Assembly: GCA_002011615.1 (NCBI GenBank)
Contig: MTOH01000011.1
Location: 93,302 to 157,301 of the forward strand
From: Candidatus Hydrothermus pacificus
Lineage (GTDB): Bacteria; Hydrothermota; Hydrothermia; Hydrothermales; Hydrothermaceae
DNA: 64,000 nucleotides
Direction: 5' to 3'
This document shows, in pieces, positions 9,132-18,173 of this stretch. Both the position numbers and the translations under genes were made by a program. How positions within the stretch are numbered: position 1 is the stretch's first letter; each line of letters starts with the position of its first letter. The notes below the pieces were generated by a model. The model searched no databases and was not told the DNA's origin. It saw only the letters and a list, made by a program, of their open reading frames with translations.

Positions 9132-9738
9132 AGGAAGGTGTATAAAAATACAGAGGTTCTTTTTTTTCCATATCAATAAATTTACCCTGTTCATAAAGCA
9201 GTTCTCCTATACTTATAATGGACTCAATAGAAGGCACTTCCAGAGGATAGCATTTTTTTACTTTCTCTTCTATATCAATATCCTTACCAACATATAAAAA
9301 ATCCTTTTCCAGCGGGACATCTTCTGTTTTGCCCATTTTAAACTCAACCTCTTTTCCATCCACAAACTTTTTCCAGAACACCTTATCTTTTTTAATTTCA
9401 ATAAACGCTACCAGATTATTGTTTTCTTTTAAAAAAGGGTAAGCAAGAGCATCAAGGGTATTAACTCCAACAAAGTCTACTTTTTTCTTAAACCAGAGTG
9501 CTTTTGCAAAGGAAAACCCTGCCCTTAATGATGTAAAATAACCAGGTCCTTCTGAAATTGCTATAAATTCTATTTTTTTATCCTTAATATGTTCTTCAAG
9601 CATTCTCCATATCTCGATTATATATTCAGAATGTCTGTGATAGGCACCCATGGATATTTCTACAATTCTATTTTCTTCCATATAACCCATTCTTGTAATC
9701 TTACTTGATGTTTCAATTCCTATTTTTATTCCGTCCAT
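9103..9738 (-). CDS. tsaB: tRNA threonylcarbamoyladenosine biosynthesis protein TsaB
   Basis: The 211-residue protein has the ASKHA-fold TsaB pattern: 'IGIETSS' at the start, 'HSEYIIEIWRMLEE', and 'AISEGPGYFTSLRAGFSFAKAL' near residue 65. TsaB is the scaffold partner of TsaD in making t6A37 on ANN-decoding tRNAs. The C-terminal half is short and divergent, as is usual for TsaB. I place the start at the ATG at 9738 ('MDGIKIGIETSS'); a start at 9750 is possible and overlaps the lipoprotein gene more. It is followed by rimI with overlap, a typical partner. Confidence 0.85.
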   Translation of the reverse strand: MDGIKIGIETSSKITRMGYMEENRIVEISMGAYHRHSEYIIEIWRMLEEHIKDKKIEFIAISEGPGYFTSLRAGFSFAKALWFKKKVDFVGVNTLDALAYPFLKENNNLVAFIEIKKDKVFWKKFVDGKEVEFKMGKTEDVPLEKDFLYVGKDIDIEEKVKKCYPLEVPSIESIISIGELLYEQGKFIDMEKKEPLYFYTPSYVKSFNQES

Positions 9739-11573
9739 TTCAGAACACAAAAACCTTTATTAGAAAAAGAAGATAGATATATGTAATTGCTCTTATTTTC
9801 AATACCATAGACATTATCAATAACATAAGGATAAGAAGAGGTATATACCTTTTTTTTCTGATACACAAACATCTGAAGTTCGTTATCAGAAGACATTATA
9901 AGAAATGGTGAAAAATATTCCAGCGTTTGAGTTCCTTTTTGCAGAGGCATTCTCTGAATAACTGAATCAGGTAACATATTTGAAAGGTCTATTAAAAACA
10001 GTGAATCAGCAGGAGAATTATAAGTTGTTAAAGCAAGAGTTGACTCAACAAAAGATATGTTTTTGACATTGTTTATATTTAGTGTCTTTGAATCTTTGAA
10101 AGAAAGATAGAAATCATAAATTTCGATACCGGCAGAATACGCATCACCTGTCAGCACATAGAGATTGCCACCGCTCCATAAATCAAAATCAGATGTGGTA
10201 TACATAGTTCTTATTGAATCATAAATATACGGAGTCTGAGAAAGTTCTATTCTCACAAGACCCTTTTCATCAATCAAAAATAAGGAATTGTTTAAAATTT
10301 TTACTTCTCCTATCCACCCTCTAAGGGTAAAGGAACTTAGAAATTCAAGAGAGTCAGGCAAAACTCTTTTATAAATTTTCACATTATTGCCATATGTCCC
10401 GGATACAATCACACAGAATTCACTGTTTGCCCTGCAAATCCATGGAATTTCATTAAGCAGAAGTTCTTTTACCAAAGAAGGATTTGATGGGTTTGAGATA
10501 TTATAAATCTTAAGAGAATAATATCTTGTCTCTCCACCAGCCTCATAAAGATAGTCACCATAAACACTAACATCTCTTGAAAATATACCACTTGAATATA
10601 CTTCGGACATATAAACCTTCTGGGTTCTAAAATTCCACACAGGAGAGATGGTTTCTCCTCCTCTGCCATCTTTTGCTTTTATTTTCCAGAAATAAAACAC
10701 TCCGGGTAAAAGCGAAGAAGAGGGAATAAAATGAGTATCAGGCAGATCAGAATAAAAAATAACAGGATTTTGAAAATTCTGTTTTGTATCCAGATAAAAG
10801 TCATATTTAAGAGAATCACCATCGGGGTCTGAACAACTCCAGTAAAAATCGGGAAGCAGGGCTACAAGGGTATCACCCAGAAAGGGGGAAGGATTGGAGG
10901 GAACATCTGGTGGATTATTGGGCGAAGAGGTCCTGAAATGATTGACAACTGACTCATTCTCTCCGCCTCTTGTGTCTCTGGCTTTTATTTTCCAGAAATA
11001 AGTCTGCGAATATTCAAGCGTGTCAATCAATACTGTGTCACTGTAGTCAGAAATATAAAGTAAAGGCACCGAATCCTGGGATAAAAATATATCATAAATT
11101 ACGGTATCACCATCGGGGTCAGAGGATTTAAACATAAGGGTGCATACGTTTGAATTAAAAATATATCCATCAGGAGGGAATATAAGTAAAGGAACTAAAG
11201 GAGAATGATTACCATAGGTTATTAAAATATTAATTTCAGGAGAGAAGTTGAAATTTCCTGATTTATCAACCGCTCTTGCTTTAAGAGTATAGTAGGTGGA
11301 ATCCGATGAGGCAGTAAAATCAACATCAAAAAACCACACATCCTGCGAATCAGGAGAGTATTTTGTATTAATTTTTATTGTATCATTTAAGAAGAGTTCA
11401 ACAAATTCTACATCTCTGTTATCATTTGCCTTAACCTTGACAACAAGAGTGTCAGGGGGATGACTGGAATTATCCGGAGGAAAGATAATTGAAACATATG
11501 GTTTTTGTTTGTCAGCTCTCCTACATGAAACAAGTAACAGCAGACAAATAAAAATTACAATTTTTCTATTCAT
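9726..11573 (-). CDS. Lipoprotein with Ig/FN3-like domains and a beta-propeller-like C-terminal half
   Basis: The start at 11573 gives a clean lipoprotein signal, 'KIVIFICLLLLVSCRR', with the lipid-modified Cys at about residue 17. The first half holds about three beta-sandwich modules with the repeated pattern 'SDPDGDxxxYDxxL' and 'YFWKIKAxDxRGGE', like FN3/Ig domains. The second half, from about residue 330, has repeats such as 'LKIYNISNPSNPSLVKELLL' that resemble LVIVD-type propeller blades. The protein is predicted to sit on the periplasmic or outer surface. Its start overlaps the slt stop by eight bases, tying it to murein metabolism genes. Function is unknown; binding of a protein or glycan is the likely kind of role. 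Confidence 0.8.
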   Translation of the reverse strand: MNRKIVIFICLLLLVSCRRADKQKPYVSIIFPPDNSSHPPDTLVVKVKANDNRDVEFVELFLNDTIKINTKYSPDSQDVWFFDVDFTASSDSTYYTLKARAVDKSGNFNFSPEINILITYGNHSPLVPLLIFPPDGYIFNSNVCTLMFKSSDPDGDTVIYDIFLSQDSVPLLYISDYSDTVLIDTLEYSQTYFWKIKARDTRGGENESVVNHFRTSSPNNPPDVPSNPSPFLGDTLVALLPDFYWSCSDPDGDSLKYDFYLDTKQNFQNPVIFYSDLPDTHFIPSSSLLPGVFYFWKIKAKDGRGGETISPVWNFRTQKVYMSEVYSSGIFSRDVSVYGDYLYEAGGETRYYSLKIYNISNPSNPSLVKELLLNEIPWICRANSEFCVIVSGTYGNNVKIYKRVLPDSLEFLSSFTLRGWIGEVKILNNSLFLIDEKGLVRIELSQTPYIYDSIRTMYTTSDFDLWSGGNLYVLTGDAYSAGIEIYDFYLSFKDSKTLNINNVKNISFVESTLALTTYNSPADSLFLIDLSNMLPDSVIQRMPLQKGTQTLEYFSPFLIMSSDNELQMFVYQKKKVYTSSYPYVIDNVYGIENKSNYIYLSSFSNKGFCVLKWTE

Positions 11574-13200
11574 AACACAATTTTTTATAAACCTCATAAT
11601 CACTCAAAACTCTAAATGTATATTTTCTCGTTTCCTCAAAAGGACAATCCATTAAAAATTGAAATTCATTTCTCACAACTCCTTTTTCTTTCCATTCTTT
11701 AATTCTGTGAATTCCTGCATTGTATGCTGCAACAGCAAGGTAAACCTCACCCAAAGAATCAATTAACGAAGATATTATTTCTATACCTGCATCAATATTC
11801 ACCAAGGGGTTTTTCAATGAATCTATGGCAAAATCTTTATACTTTTCAACACTTTTAAACGTATAGGGCATAATCTGCATAAGGCCTATTGCTCCCTTAG
11901 GGCTAATCGCCCTTTCATTAAACATACTTTCTCTTCTCATAATTGCATAAATGAGATAAGGATTTACATTCTTTTCTCTTGCTCTTTTAAAAATAAAATT
12001 CTTATAGGGTAATGGAAAAAGTAGTCGCAGTAATTGTAAAGGAAAACATACGGTGTGATTCTCCATTCTTAAAATAGTATAGGCTTTCCTTGCAGTATAA
12101 AGAGAATAGAACCATTTTCCCACCTTATTAAGTTTTTCAGAGAGAGAAAAAAGGAGCTCAAAATCATTTATCTTTTGAATATAATATTTAAAAGCATCTT
12201 CCATATTGAGATGTGCAAAAATTAAAAGTTCCTCACCATCTGTATAGGAAGAGATGGAATTTTCCTCATAACATATTCCCTTTCCTCTAACAGTAAAAAG
12301 ACCTAATGGCTCTACACTTTTCATTTTTTCATAAAGTTTTTCTTTTCCTGTTTGTTCGACAAGCAGTTTTAAAACAAATATATTATTCTGTGAAACAGTT
12401 CTTTCATCTTTTAACATCCCTTCTAAATTAATATTCATATCATAATCTATCAAAAACTTTTCATACCATTTCAAAGCAGACATAAATTCCACAGGATAAA
12501 AATTATTCTCAAGCATAACAAGGCGAGCTTCTTTTAAGGCATTTTCTCTTAAAGACTTATATTCACGAGATACTCTAAAGAATTCTTTAATGCTTTTTTC
12601 AACTTCTCCTGTGTATTTGTAAGATAATCCCTTTAATATTTTCGACTTTTCATAATACCATCTACCATCAGAAGGAAGGACTTTTTTAAAATACTGAATT
12701 GCCTTCTTATAATCTCCCATTTTAAAAAAACAGTAGCCAAGATAATAATGCCTTTTCCTGTTTTTTGTTCTCTGAAAATATAAAACACACTTTTTCCAGT
12801 TTCCTTTTAAAAAATAGTACCTACCTTTATAAAACTCCATGTGTTTTAAAAGGTTTAGTTCTTTTTCATCGAGAAGCAAAGGGTAATTTATAAGTATTTT
12901 TTTCAAAATCTTTTTATAAGAATCTTTATATTTTATCTTTTTATAAACTTCTTTTTTCAAGTTTAGAAAAGAAGGAATCAGATAGGATGGAAATTCGTCC
13001 TCATTACTTTCAAGAAATCTTAAAGCCTTTCTGTAATCTCCTTTTTCAACCAGTGATTGTGCATAATTTATAACTGCATCATAATACAGGACTGAATTTT
13101 TATATTCTGTTACTATTTTTTTGTAATCCCCTTTTTCAAAGGCAACCACATCTCCTCGCAGAAGTATTGTCGCATATATAAATTGCAATGAAACTATCAT
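11566..13200 (-). CDS. Soluble lytic murein transglycosylase-like protein (TPR + SLT domain)
   Basis: The 544-residue protein has a long helical N-terminal part with TPR-like repeats ('YYLGYCFFKMGDYKKAIQYF') and a C-terminal SLT domain. Catalytic Glu is in 'YAIMRRESMFN', followed by 'AISPKGAIGLMQIMPYT' and 'AVAAYNAGIHRIKEW', the standard Slt70-family motifs. It cleaves the glycan backbone of peptidoglycan with 1,6-anhydro product formation. The N terminus ('VSLQFIYATILL') could be an uncleaved or weak signal segment. It overlaps rapZ as ATGA and the lipoprotein by eight bases. Catalytic features look complete. Confidence 0.9.
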   Translation of the reverse strand: MIVSLQFIYATILLRGDVVAFEKGDYKKIVTEYKNSVLYYDAVINYAQSLVEKGDYRKALRFLESNEDEFPSYLIPSFLNLKKEVYKKIKYKDSYKKILKKILINYPLLLDEKELNLLKHMEFYKGRYYFLKGNWKKCVLYFQRTKNRKRHYYLGYCFFKMGDYKKAIQYFKKVLPSDGRWYYEKSKILKGLSYKYTGEVEKSIKEFFRVSREYKSLRENALKEARLVMLENNFYPVEFMSALKWYEKFLIDYDMNINLEGMLKDERTVSQNNIFVLKLLVEQTGKEKLYEKMKSVEPLGLFTVRGKGICYEENSISSYTDGEELLIFAHLNMEDAFKYYIQKINDFELLFSLSEKLNKVGKWFYSLYTARKAYTILRMENHTVCFPLQLLRLLFPLPYKNFIFKRAREKNVNPYLIYAIMRRESMFNERAISPKGAIGLMQIMPYTFKSVEKYKDFAIDSLKNPLVNIDAGIEIISSLIDSLGEVYLAVAAYNAGIHRIKEWKEKGVVRNEFQFLMDCPFEETRKYTFRVLSDYEVYKKLCYE

Positions 13201-14054
13201 ACAGTTTTTCCTATATCCCTGTGATTGATATTCACCCTGTAACCTTTTTTTCCTAACATTTCTTTTACTTCTTCACCTATAACAACTGACCTGTGAGTGC
13301 CACCTGTACATCCAAACCCAATTACAAGATATATTTTACCTTCGTGTTCGTAAAGGGGAATGAGAAAATTCAGTAAATCTTTTAATTTTAAAAGAAAATC
13401 TTTTGTGTCTTCTTTCTCAAGAACAAATTTTTTAACTCTGATATCTATTCCGTTTAATTTTCTCAACTCCTCTATGTAATGAGGATTTGGTAAAAATCTC
13501 ACATCAAACAAAAGGTCAAGCTGAGAGGGCATACCATATTTAAATCCAAAGGTTATTATCTCCACAGACATCCCGGTTTTTTCCTCAAATATATCTTTAA
13601 GTTTATTTCTTAAATCCCATATAGTTAATTCTGATGTATCAAGAATTATATTAGACCTTTCCTTTAAGTCCATTAACATCTCCCTCTCTCTATCAACAGC
13701 CTCTTTTAAAACAAAACCCTTTTTCTGGAGAGGGTGGGTTCTGCGAGTTTCTTCAAACCTTCTGATTATTATGTCTCTATTTGCTTCAAGAAAAATCAAC
13801 GTGTATTTCTTATTCTTTTCTTTTAATACATCAAGGCTCTTTTCAAAATGGTCAAAAAATTCTTCTTCACGAATGTCAACAGTAAATGCTATTTTTTCCT
13901 TTTGTCTCTTTGCTTTTTCAAGAAAATCAATCACATCTGGAATTAATGTACAGGGAAGATTGTCTATACAGTAATACCCCGTATCTTCAAAAAATTTAAG
14001 TGCACTGGATTTACCCGCTCCTGAAAGCCCTGTTATTATAACAAATTTTTTCAT
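13197..14054 (-). CDS. rapZ: RapZ/YvcJ-family nucleotide-binding protein
   Basis: The 285-residue protein carries a Walker A loop 'GLSGAGKSSALKFFED' at 9-24, 'YYCIDNLP', 'FLEANRDIIIRRFEETRRTHPL', and the C-terminal domain signature 'GFGCTGGTHRSV' with 'HRDIGK'. In E. coli RapZ is an RNase E adaptor that controls glucosamine-6-phosphate synthase through small RNAs; in other phyla the role is less clear. The order hpf-hprK-rapZ matches a widely conserved cluster. It is coupled on both sides by ATGA overlaps. No PTS genes follow, unlike the usual case. Confidence 0.93.
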   Translation of the reverse strand: MKKFVIITGLSGAGKSSALKFFEDTGYYCIDNLPCTLIPDVIDFLEKAKRQKEKIAFTVDIREEEFFDHFEKSLDVLKEKNKKYTLIFLEANRDIIIRRFEETRRTHPLQKKGFVLKEAVDREREMLMDLKERSNIILDTSELTIWDLRNKLKDIFEEKTGMSVEIITFGFKYGMPSQLDLLFDVRFLPNPHYIEELRKLNGIDIRVKKFVLEKEDTKDFLLKLKDLLNFLIPLYEHEGKIYLVIGFGCTGGTHRSVVIGEEVKEMLGKKGYRVNINHRDIGKTV

Positions 14055-15040
14055 TCCACTTCTTTATAGAAGTCAATTTCTTTTTTCTTTTCCATAATTT
14101 CTTTTTTCAAAATCTCTGATAAATGCTTTGCAGAGTGATATCCCTCCTTTTTAAGCAGATAATCAAGAGCCACAATTTCAACAAGGACAGCTATATTTTT
14201 ACCGGGATTCAGTGGAAGAATAACACAGGGAAGTTCGACTCCCATCACTTCTTCCTTGTATTCCTTTAAACCTGTTCTCTCATAGTCAATATTTTCGCTC
14301 CAGTCAATAAGCTTTATCTCCATATCTATTCTCTTAACATTCCTTACAGCTCTTATCCCGTACATTGAAAGTATATCAATAATACCTATACCTCTTATCT
14401 CCACATAGGGATTAAAATAAATTTTTTCTGATGCGCATCGGCCAATAAGAAACTCGTCAGGGTGTTTTATTATCTTTATACCGTCATCAGCGACAAGCCT
14501 GTGACCTCTTGCAACAAGGTCAACAGCACACTCTGATTTACCTATACCACTTCTACCAGTAAAAAGTATCCCGACACCGTATACATCAACAAGAGTTCCA
14601 TGTATAATGCAGAAAGGTGCGAGTCTCAGAGAAAGATAGAGGTAAAGGGCATTCATAAAAGGGGTCGTTGATAAAGGAGTTTTTATCAATGGTATCTTTT
14701 TTTCACATAGCTTTTCCATAAGATAGGAAGGAGGGTCAAGATTTTTTGCTATAAAAACCCCGGGAAAACTGTATTTAACGAATCTATCAATTGCCTTTCT
14801 CTGCTCTTTATCATGAAAAGACAAAAGATACAGATATTCAGTTTCTCCTATTATCTGTATTCTCTCATAGAGAAATATTTTTTCAAAACCTGCAAATAGA
14901 AGCCCGGGCCTGTTTAAATTAGGAGTAGCAACCTTATTTTCAAGTCCATCTGGACAGACAAGCTCCAGCTTCCATCTATCTTTGTTTTCTTCAAATATTT
15001 CTTTTATTCTGACTTCAGGATAGATAACTTTATGTTCCAT
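14051..15040 (-). CDS. hprK: HPr kinase/phosphorylase
   Basis: The 329-residue protein has the HprK layout: an N-terminal DRTGG-like domain, then 'IIHGTLVDVYGVG', the P-loop 'TGRSGIGKSECAVDLVARGH' at about 161-180, 'LVADDGIKI', and the C-terminal 'EIRGIGIIDILSMYG'. The enzyme phosphorylates and dephosphorylates HPr on a serine as a carbon-status signal. No HPr gene is in this window, so its substrate must be coded elsewhere or differ. It ends in an ATGA overlap with rapZ and starts directly after the hpf stop. Active-site motifs look intact. Confidence 0.95.
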   Translation of the reverse strand: MEHKVIYPEVRIKEIFEENKDRWKLELVCPDGLENKVATPNLNRPGLLFAGFEKIFLYERIQIIGETEYLYLLSFHDKEQRKAIDRFVKYSFPGVFIAKNLDPPSYLMEKLCEKKIPLIKTPLSTTPFMNALYLYLSLRLAPFCIIHGTLVDVYGVGILFTGRSGIGKSECAVDLVARGHRLVADDGIKIIKHPDEFLIGRCASEKIYFNPYVEIRGIGIIDILSMYGIRAVRNVKRIDMEIKLIDWSENIDYERTGLKEYKEEVMGVELPCVILPLNPGKNIAVLVEIVALDYLLKKEGYHSAKHLSEILKKEIMEKKKEIDFYKEVE

Positions 15041-15337
15041 CTATCTTTTCCTGCGTTTCATTTTGCCTTCATATTTTTTAAGCTGTCTTTCTATTTTGTC
15101 TTTTAATTCATCTATTACAAAAAAGAAATCATTTGAGGTGCTTTCTGCTTTTAAAAATTTTCTGTTAACATCGAGGAGTAATTCTGCTCTGAACCTTCCC
15201 CTCTGTTCTTCCACCACAATTTCTGCTTTGTTTATGTGATTTGAAAATCTTTCAATTTTCTTCAATCTTTTATCTATATACGCTTTCATATCTTCTGTTA
15301 ACTCCACATTTTTAGATGTTATAATAAGCCTTTCCAT
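15041..15337 (-). CDS. hpf: Ribosome hibernation-promoting factor, short form
   Basis: The 98-residue protein has the HPF/YfiA fold pattern: 'IITSKNVELTEDMKAYIDKRL', 'INKAEIVVEEQRGRFRAELLL', and a basic tail 'KYEGKMKRRKR'. Short HPF binds the 30S decoding site and helps form inactive ribosome dimers when growth stops. It lacks the C-terminal dimerisation domain of long HPF. An AGGAGG ribosome site precedes the ATG. The place next to hprK and rapZ is the well-known rpoN-hpf-type neighbourhood, although rpoN itself is not here. Confidence 0.92.
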   Translation of the reverse strand: MERLIITSKNVELTEDMKAYIDKRLKKIERFSNHINKAEIVVEEQRGRFRAELLLDVNRKFLKAESTSNDFFFVIDELKDKIERQLKKYEGKMKRRKR

Positions 15338-15349
15338 GTTCTCCTCCTT

Positions 15350-16072
15350 TTAAAATGTTTTTACAAAGTATGCCTGTATTTCCTTTACATCAAGCTTTTT
15401 AAATTCATTTACTTTCCCAACAAATTCAAACCTCCCTCCTTTAAGCCATGCTATCCTCGTCGCCACCTCCTCTGTAAAACCAAAGTCATGTGTAACAGCT
15501 ATAAATGTTCCTTTTATTTTCTTCCACAAATCTTTCAAAAGTTTTGTGATTTTTAACGCTGTCTCAGGGTCAAGACCTGTAGTTGGTTCATCAAAGAATA
15601 TATACTTGGGTTCATAAGCAATAGCCCTTGCTATAGCAACTCTTTTTTTCATACCGCCCGAGAGTTGTGCAGGATAGAGTTTTTCAACCCCTTCAAGTTC
15701 CACAAGCTCAAGAGATTTTTTGACCTTATCCTTTATTTCCTTCTTTGTAAGGGAAAAATGTTCGCGAAGAGGAAGTGCTATGTTTTCAAAAACAGTCAGA
15801 GAGTCAAAAAGAGCCGCCCCCTGAAATACAAATCCTATGTTTTTCCTGGCCTTTAAAAGTTCCTTAGGTTCACCATTTGTGACTGAAATATCATCTATAC
15901 TAACCTCACCCCTGTTTGGTCTTATGAGTCCAACAACGGTCTTTATAAACACGGTTTTACCTGAACCGCTTTTTCCGAGAATAACCAAAAACTCTTCATC
16001 CTCGATATCCAGTGAAACTCCTTTTAAAACAGGGAAATCAAAGTTTACTTCAAGGTCTCTTACTCTTATCAT
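15350..16072 (-). CDS. ABC transporter ATPase, MlaF-like (lipid transport)
   Basis: The 240-residue ATPase has Walker A 'GKSGSGKT' near residue 33, signature 'LSGGMKKRVAIARA', Walker B 'YIFFDEPTTGLDP' and the switch histidine in 'VTHDFGF'. The 'LSGGMKKRVAIARA' form and the adjacent MlaE permease place it in the MlaF/Ttg2A group, which moves phospholipids between membranes or imports steroids and similar lipids. It overlaps the permease as ATGA. No MlaD-type substrate-binding gene follows in this operon. Confidence 0.9.
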   Translation of the reverse strand: MIRVRDLEVNFDFPVLKGVSLDIEDEEFLVILGKSGSGKTVFIKTVVGLIRPNRGEVSIDDISVTNGEPKELLKARKNIGFVFQGAALFDSLTVFENIALPLREHFSLTKKEIKDKVKKSLELVELEGVEKLYPAQLSGGMKKRVAIARAIAYEPKYIFFDEPTTGLDPETALKITKLLKDLWKKIKGTFIAVTHDFGFTEEVATRIAWLKGGRFEFVGKVNEFKKLDVKEIQAYFVKTF

Positions 16073-16818
16073 CCAAAAATAATCACTCCCAGTAAATAGT
16101 CAAATAAAAGAATCAAAAGAGATGCTGTTACCACTGCCTTGGTAGTGGACAGTCCTACCCCCTGTGCTCCTCTCTTTGTCTCCATTCCGTAAAAACAACC
16201 GGAAAGCGAAAGAATTATACCAAAAGCAGAAGCCTTAATCAATCCTCCAAAAAGGTCTTTTGGCAGGAAGAAAAGTCTGGCTCCTCTTGTAAATAAAATA
16301 TAATTGGCAATTCCTGTGAAGTGGGAAATTATCATACCACAGAATATTGCAACTATATCTGCAATGATTGTAAGCATAGGAAGAGCAATCATGGCAGCAA
16401 CCACTCTGGGAATAAACAAAAATCTATAAGGTGAAATCCCCATAACTTCAAGAGCATCTATCTGTTCTGTTACCTTCATCGTCCCTATTTCAGCTGCTAT
16501 ACCTGAACCCACTCTTCCTGCAACCACAAGCCCTGTAATAACGGGTCCCAGTTCTATCATAACACCCTTTGCAACACCCGCTCCCAGGTAGATAAGCGGG
16601 ACATAATCTCTTATCTGATAGGCAGTTTGAACTGCGGCCACCATACCCAGAAAAGCGGATGTGAATATAACAAGTGGCAGCGAATTCACACCTATCTGAT
16701 TAATCTGAAAAACAATATCCTTTCTCGTTTTACCTATTTCCTTCAGGTAAATAAGGGTCTTCCAGAAAGAAGATATAAATCCGCCTGCTTCCTCAAAAAT
16801 ACTGACAAATATTCTCAT
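16069..16818 (-). CDS. MlaE-family ABC transporter permease
   Basis: The 249-residue protein has five or so membrane spans and the MlaE (DUF140) hallmarks 'VAGRVGSGIAAEIGTMKVTEQIDALEVMG' (read at about 100-128, in two parts: 'AGRVGSGIAAE' and 'TEQIDALEVMG'), plus 'PRVVAAMIALPMLT'. It forms the membrane part of a lipid ABC transporter with the adjacent ATPase. Its start overlaps the dnaB stop, and its stop overlaps the ATPase start, both as ATGA. A diderm envelope is implied. Confidence 0.92.
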   Translation of the reverse strand: MRIFVSIFEEAGGFISSFWKTLIYLKEIGKTRKDIVFQINQIGVNSLPLVIFTSAFLGMVAAVQTAYQIRDYVPLIYLGAGVAKGVMIELGPVITGLVVAGRVGSGIAAEIGTMKVTEQIDALEVMGISPYRFLFIPRVVAAMIALPMLTIIADIVAIFCGMIISHFTGIANYILFTRGARLFFLPKDLFGGLIKASAFGIILSLSGCFYGMETKRGAQGVGLSTTKAVVTASLLILLFDYLLGVIIFG

Positions 16819-18173
16819 ATAAAATCACCATAATCTCTATCTATTGAAGTCTCAGGAACAAACTTCATATATTCTTTCAGAAATCCCAGCCTGACAACAC
16901 CTGTCGGTCCATTCCTGTGTTTACCAACAATAACTTCTGCTATACCCTCCTCTGCTGTATGAGGGTCGTAAAAATCCTCCCTGTAAAGAAAAATTACAAG
17001 GTCAGCATCCTGTTCTATTGCACCCGACTCTCTTAAATCTGCAAGTTGAGGTCTTTTATCAACTCTTCTCTCCACCTCTCTTGAAAGCTGAGAAAGAGCA
17101 ATTACAGGAATATCAAGTTCCATTGCAAGAGATTTTAATGAAACGGATATATAAGCTATCTGTTGCTGTCTTGTTTCCATTCTTGGTGCCTCTATTAATT
17201 GCAGAAAATCCACAAAAACAGTGGTAATATCGTATTCCTTGCGTGCCCTTCTTGTTTTTGCTCTGAGTTCCTGAAGAGATATCTTTGGAGTATCATCTAT
17301 ATAAATTGGTGCACTCTTAAATTTTTCAGCCGCTTCAGAAAGTTTAATCATATCCTGAGAACTAATATCACCTTTTCTTATTTTCTGCATTTCCACATTT
17401 GCTTCCATTGCAAGGAATCTTTGAATAATCTGGTCCTTGGGCATTTCTATACTGAAAAGAACTACGGGCTTCTTATGCACTATTGCAAGGTTTCTCATTA
17501 TATTCAGGGCAAAACTCGTCTTCCCCATGGCAGGTCTTGATGCGATAACAATAAAATCGCCTCTATGAAATCCTGCAGTAAGAAGGTCAATCTCCTGAAA
17601 ACCCGTGGGAATCTCAACTCCTCTACCTTCCATAATTCGGTTCAAATCTGAAAAAAAGCCTTCCAGAAGTTCTTTAACAGGAACAAATCCTCCCTTTAGC
17701 TTGTATCCCCTAACACCAAAAAGCATGGCATCGGCTTCATCAATTATTTCTTCTGCATCTTTTTTTTCATCATAACATTCCTTCATCACCTTATTACATA
17801 TCTCGATTGTCTTTCTATAAAGGAATTTCTCTATTATAATTTTTGCATGTTCTTCAAGATATTCCGGGTTCATTACCTCTTCAAGCAATGACCCAAGATA
17901 TGCAGCTCCTCCTGCTTCTTCAAGCTTTCCTCGCCTTTCAAGTTCATTTTTCACTGTTAAAAGATCAGGAATTCTCCTGACACCCGCAGCTCCTTCTGAA
18001 ATATCTCTTATAACTTCAAATATTATTCTGTGATTTGGTTGATAGAAAACTTCAGGTGTAAGCATCTCAATACCCTTATAAAGAGCATTCTGGGATGTCA
18101 TCATGGCACCGAGTACAGCCATTTCCAGGTCTATTGCATGAGGTTCTATATCAGGTTTTCTCACTTCCTTCAT
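16815..18173 (-). CDS. dnaB: Replicative DNA helicase DnaB
   Basis: The 452-residue protein has the N-terminal DnaB domain ('DLEMAVLGAMM', 'FYQPNHRIIFEVI'), a linker, and the RecA-like helicase domain with Walker A 'ASRPAMGKTSFALN' near 210, 'FSIEMPKDQI', Walker B 'TVFVDFLQLI', 'VIALSQLSREVERR' and 'LRESGAIEQDADLVIFLYRE'. It is the hexameric fork helicase. No intein interrupts it. It shares 23 bases with the 3' end of the epimerase gene and overlaps mlaE as ATGA, an unusual operon partner set for an essential replication gene. Confidence 0.97.
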   Translation of the reverse strand: MKEVRKPDIEPHAIDLEMAVLGAMMTSQNALYKGIEMLTPEVFYQPNHRIIFEVIRDISEGAAGVRRIPDLLTVKNELERRGKLEEAGGAAYLGSLLEEVMNPEYLEEHAKIIIEKFLYRKTIEICNKVMKECYDEKKDAEEIIDEADAMLFGVRGYKLKGGFVPVKELLEGFFSDLNRIMEGRGVEIPTGFQEIDLLTAGFHRGDFIVIASRPAMGKTSFALNIMRNLAIVHKKPVVLFSIEMPKDQIIQRFLAMEANVEMQKIRKGDISSQDMIKLSEAAEKFKSAPIYIDDTPKISLQELRAKTRRARKEYDITTVFVDFLQLIEAPRMETRQQQIAYISVSLKSLAMELDIPVIALSQLSREVERRVDKRPQLADLRESGAIEQDADLVIFLYREDFYDPHTAEEGIAEVIVGKHRNGPTGVVRLGFLKEYMKFVPETSIDRDYGDFI

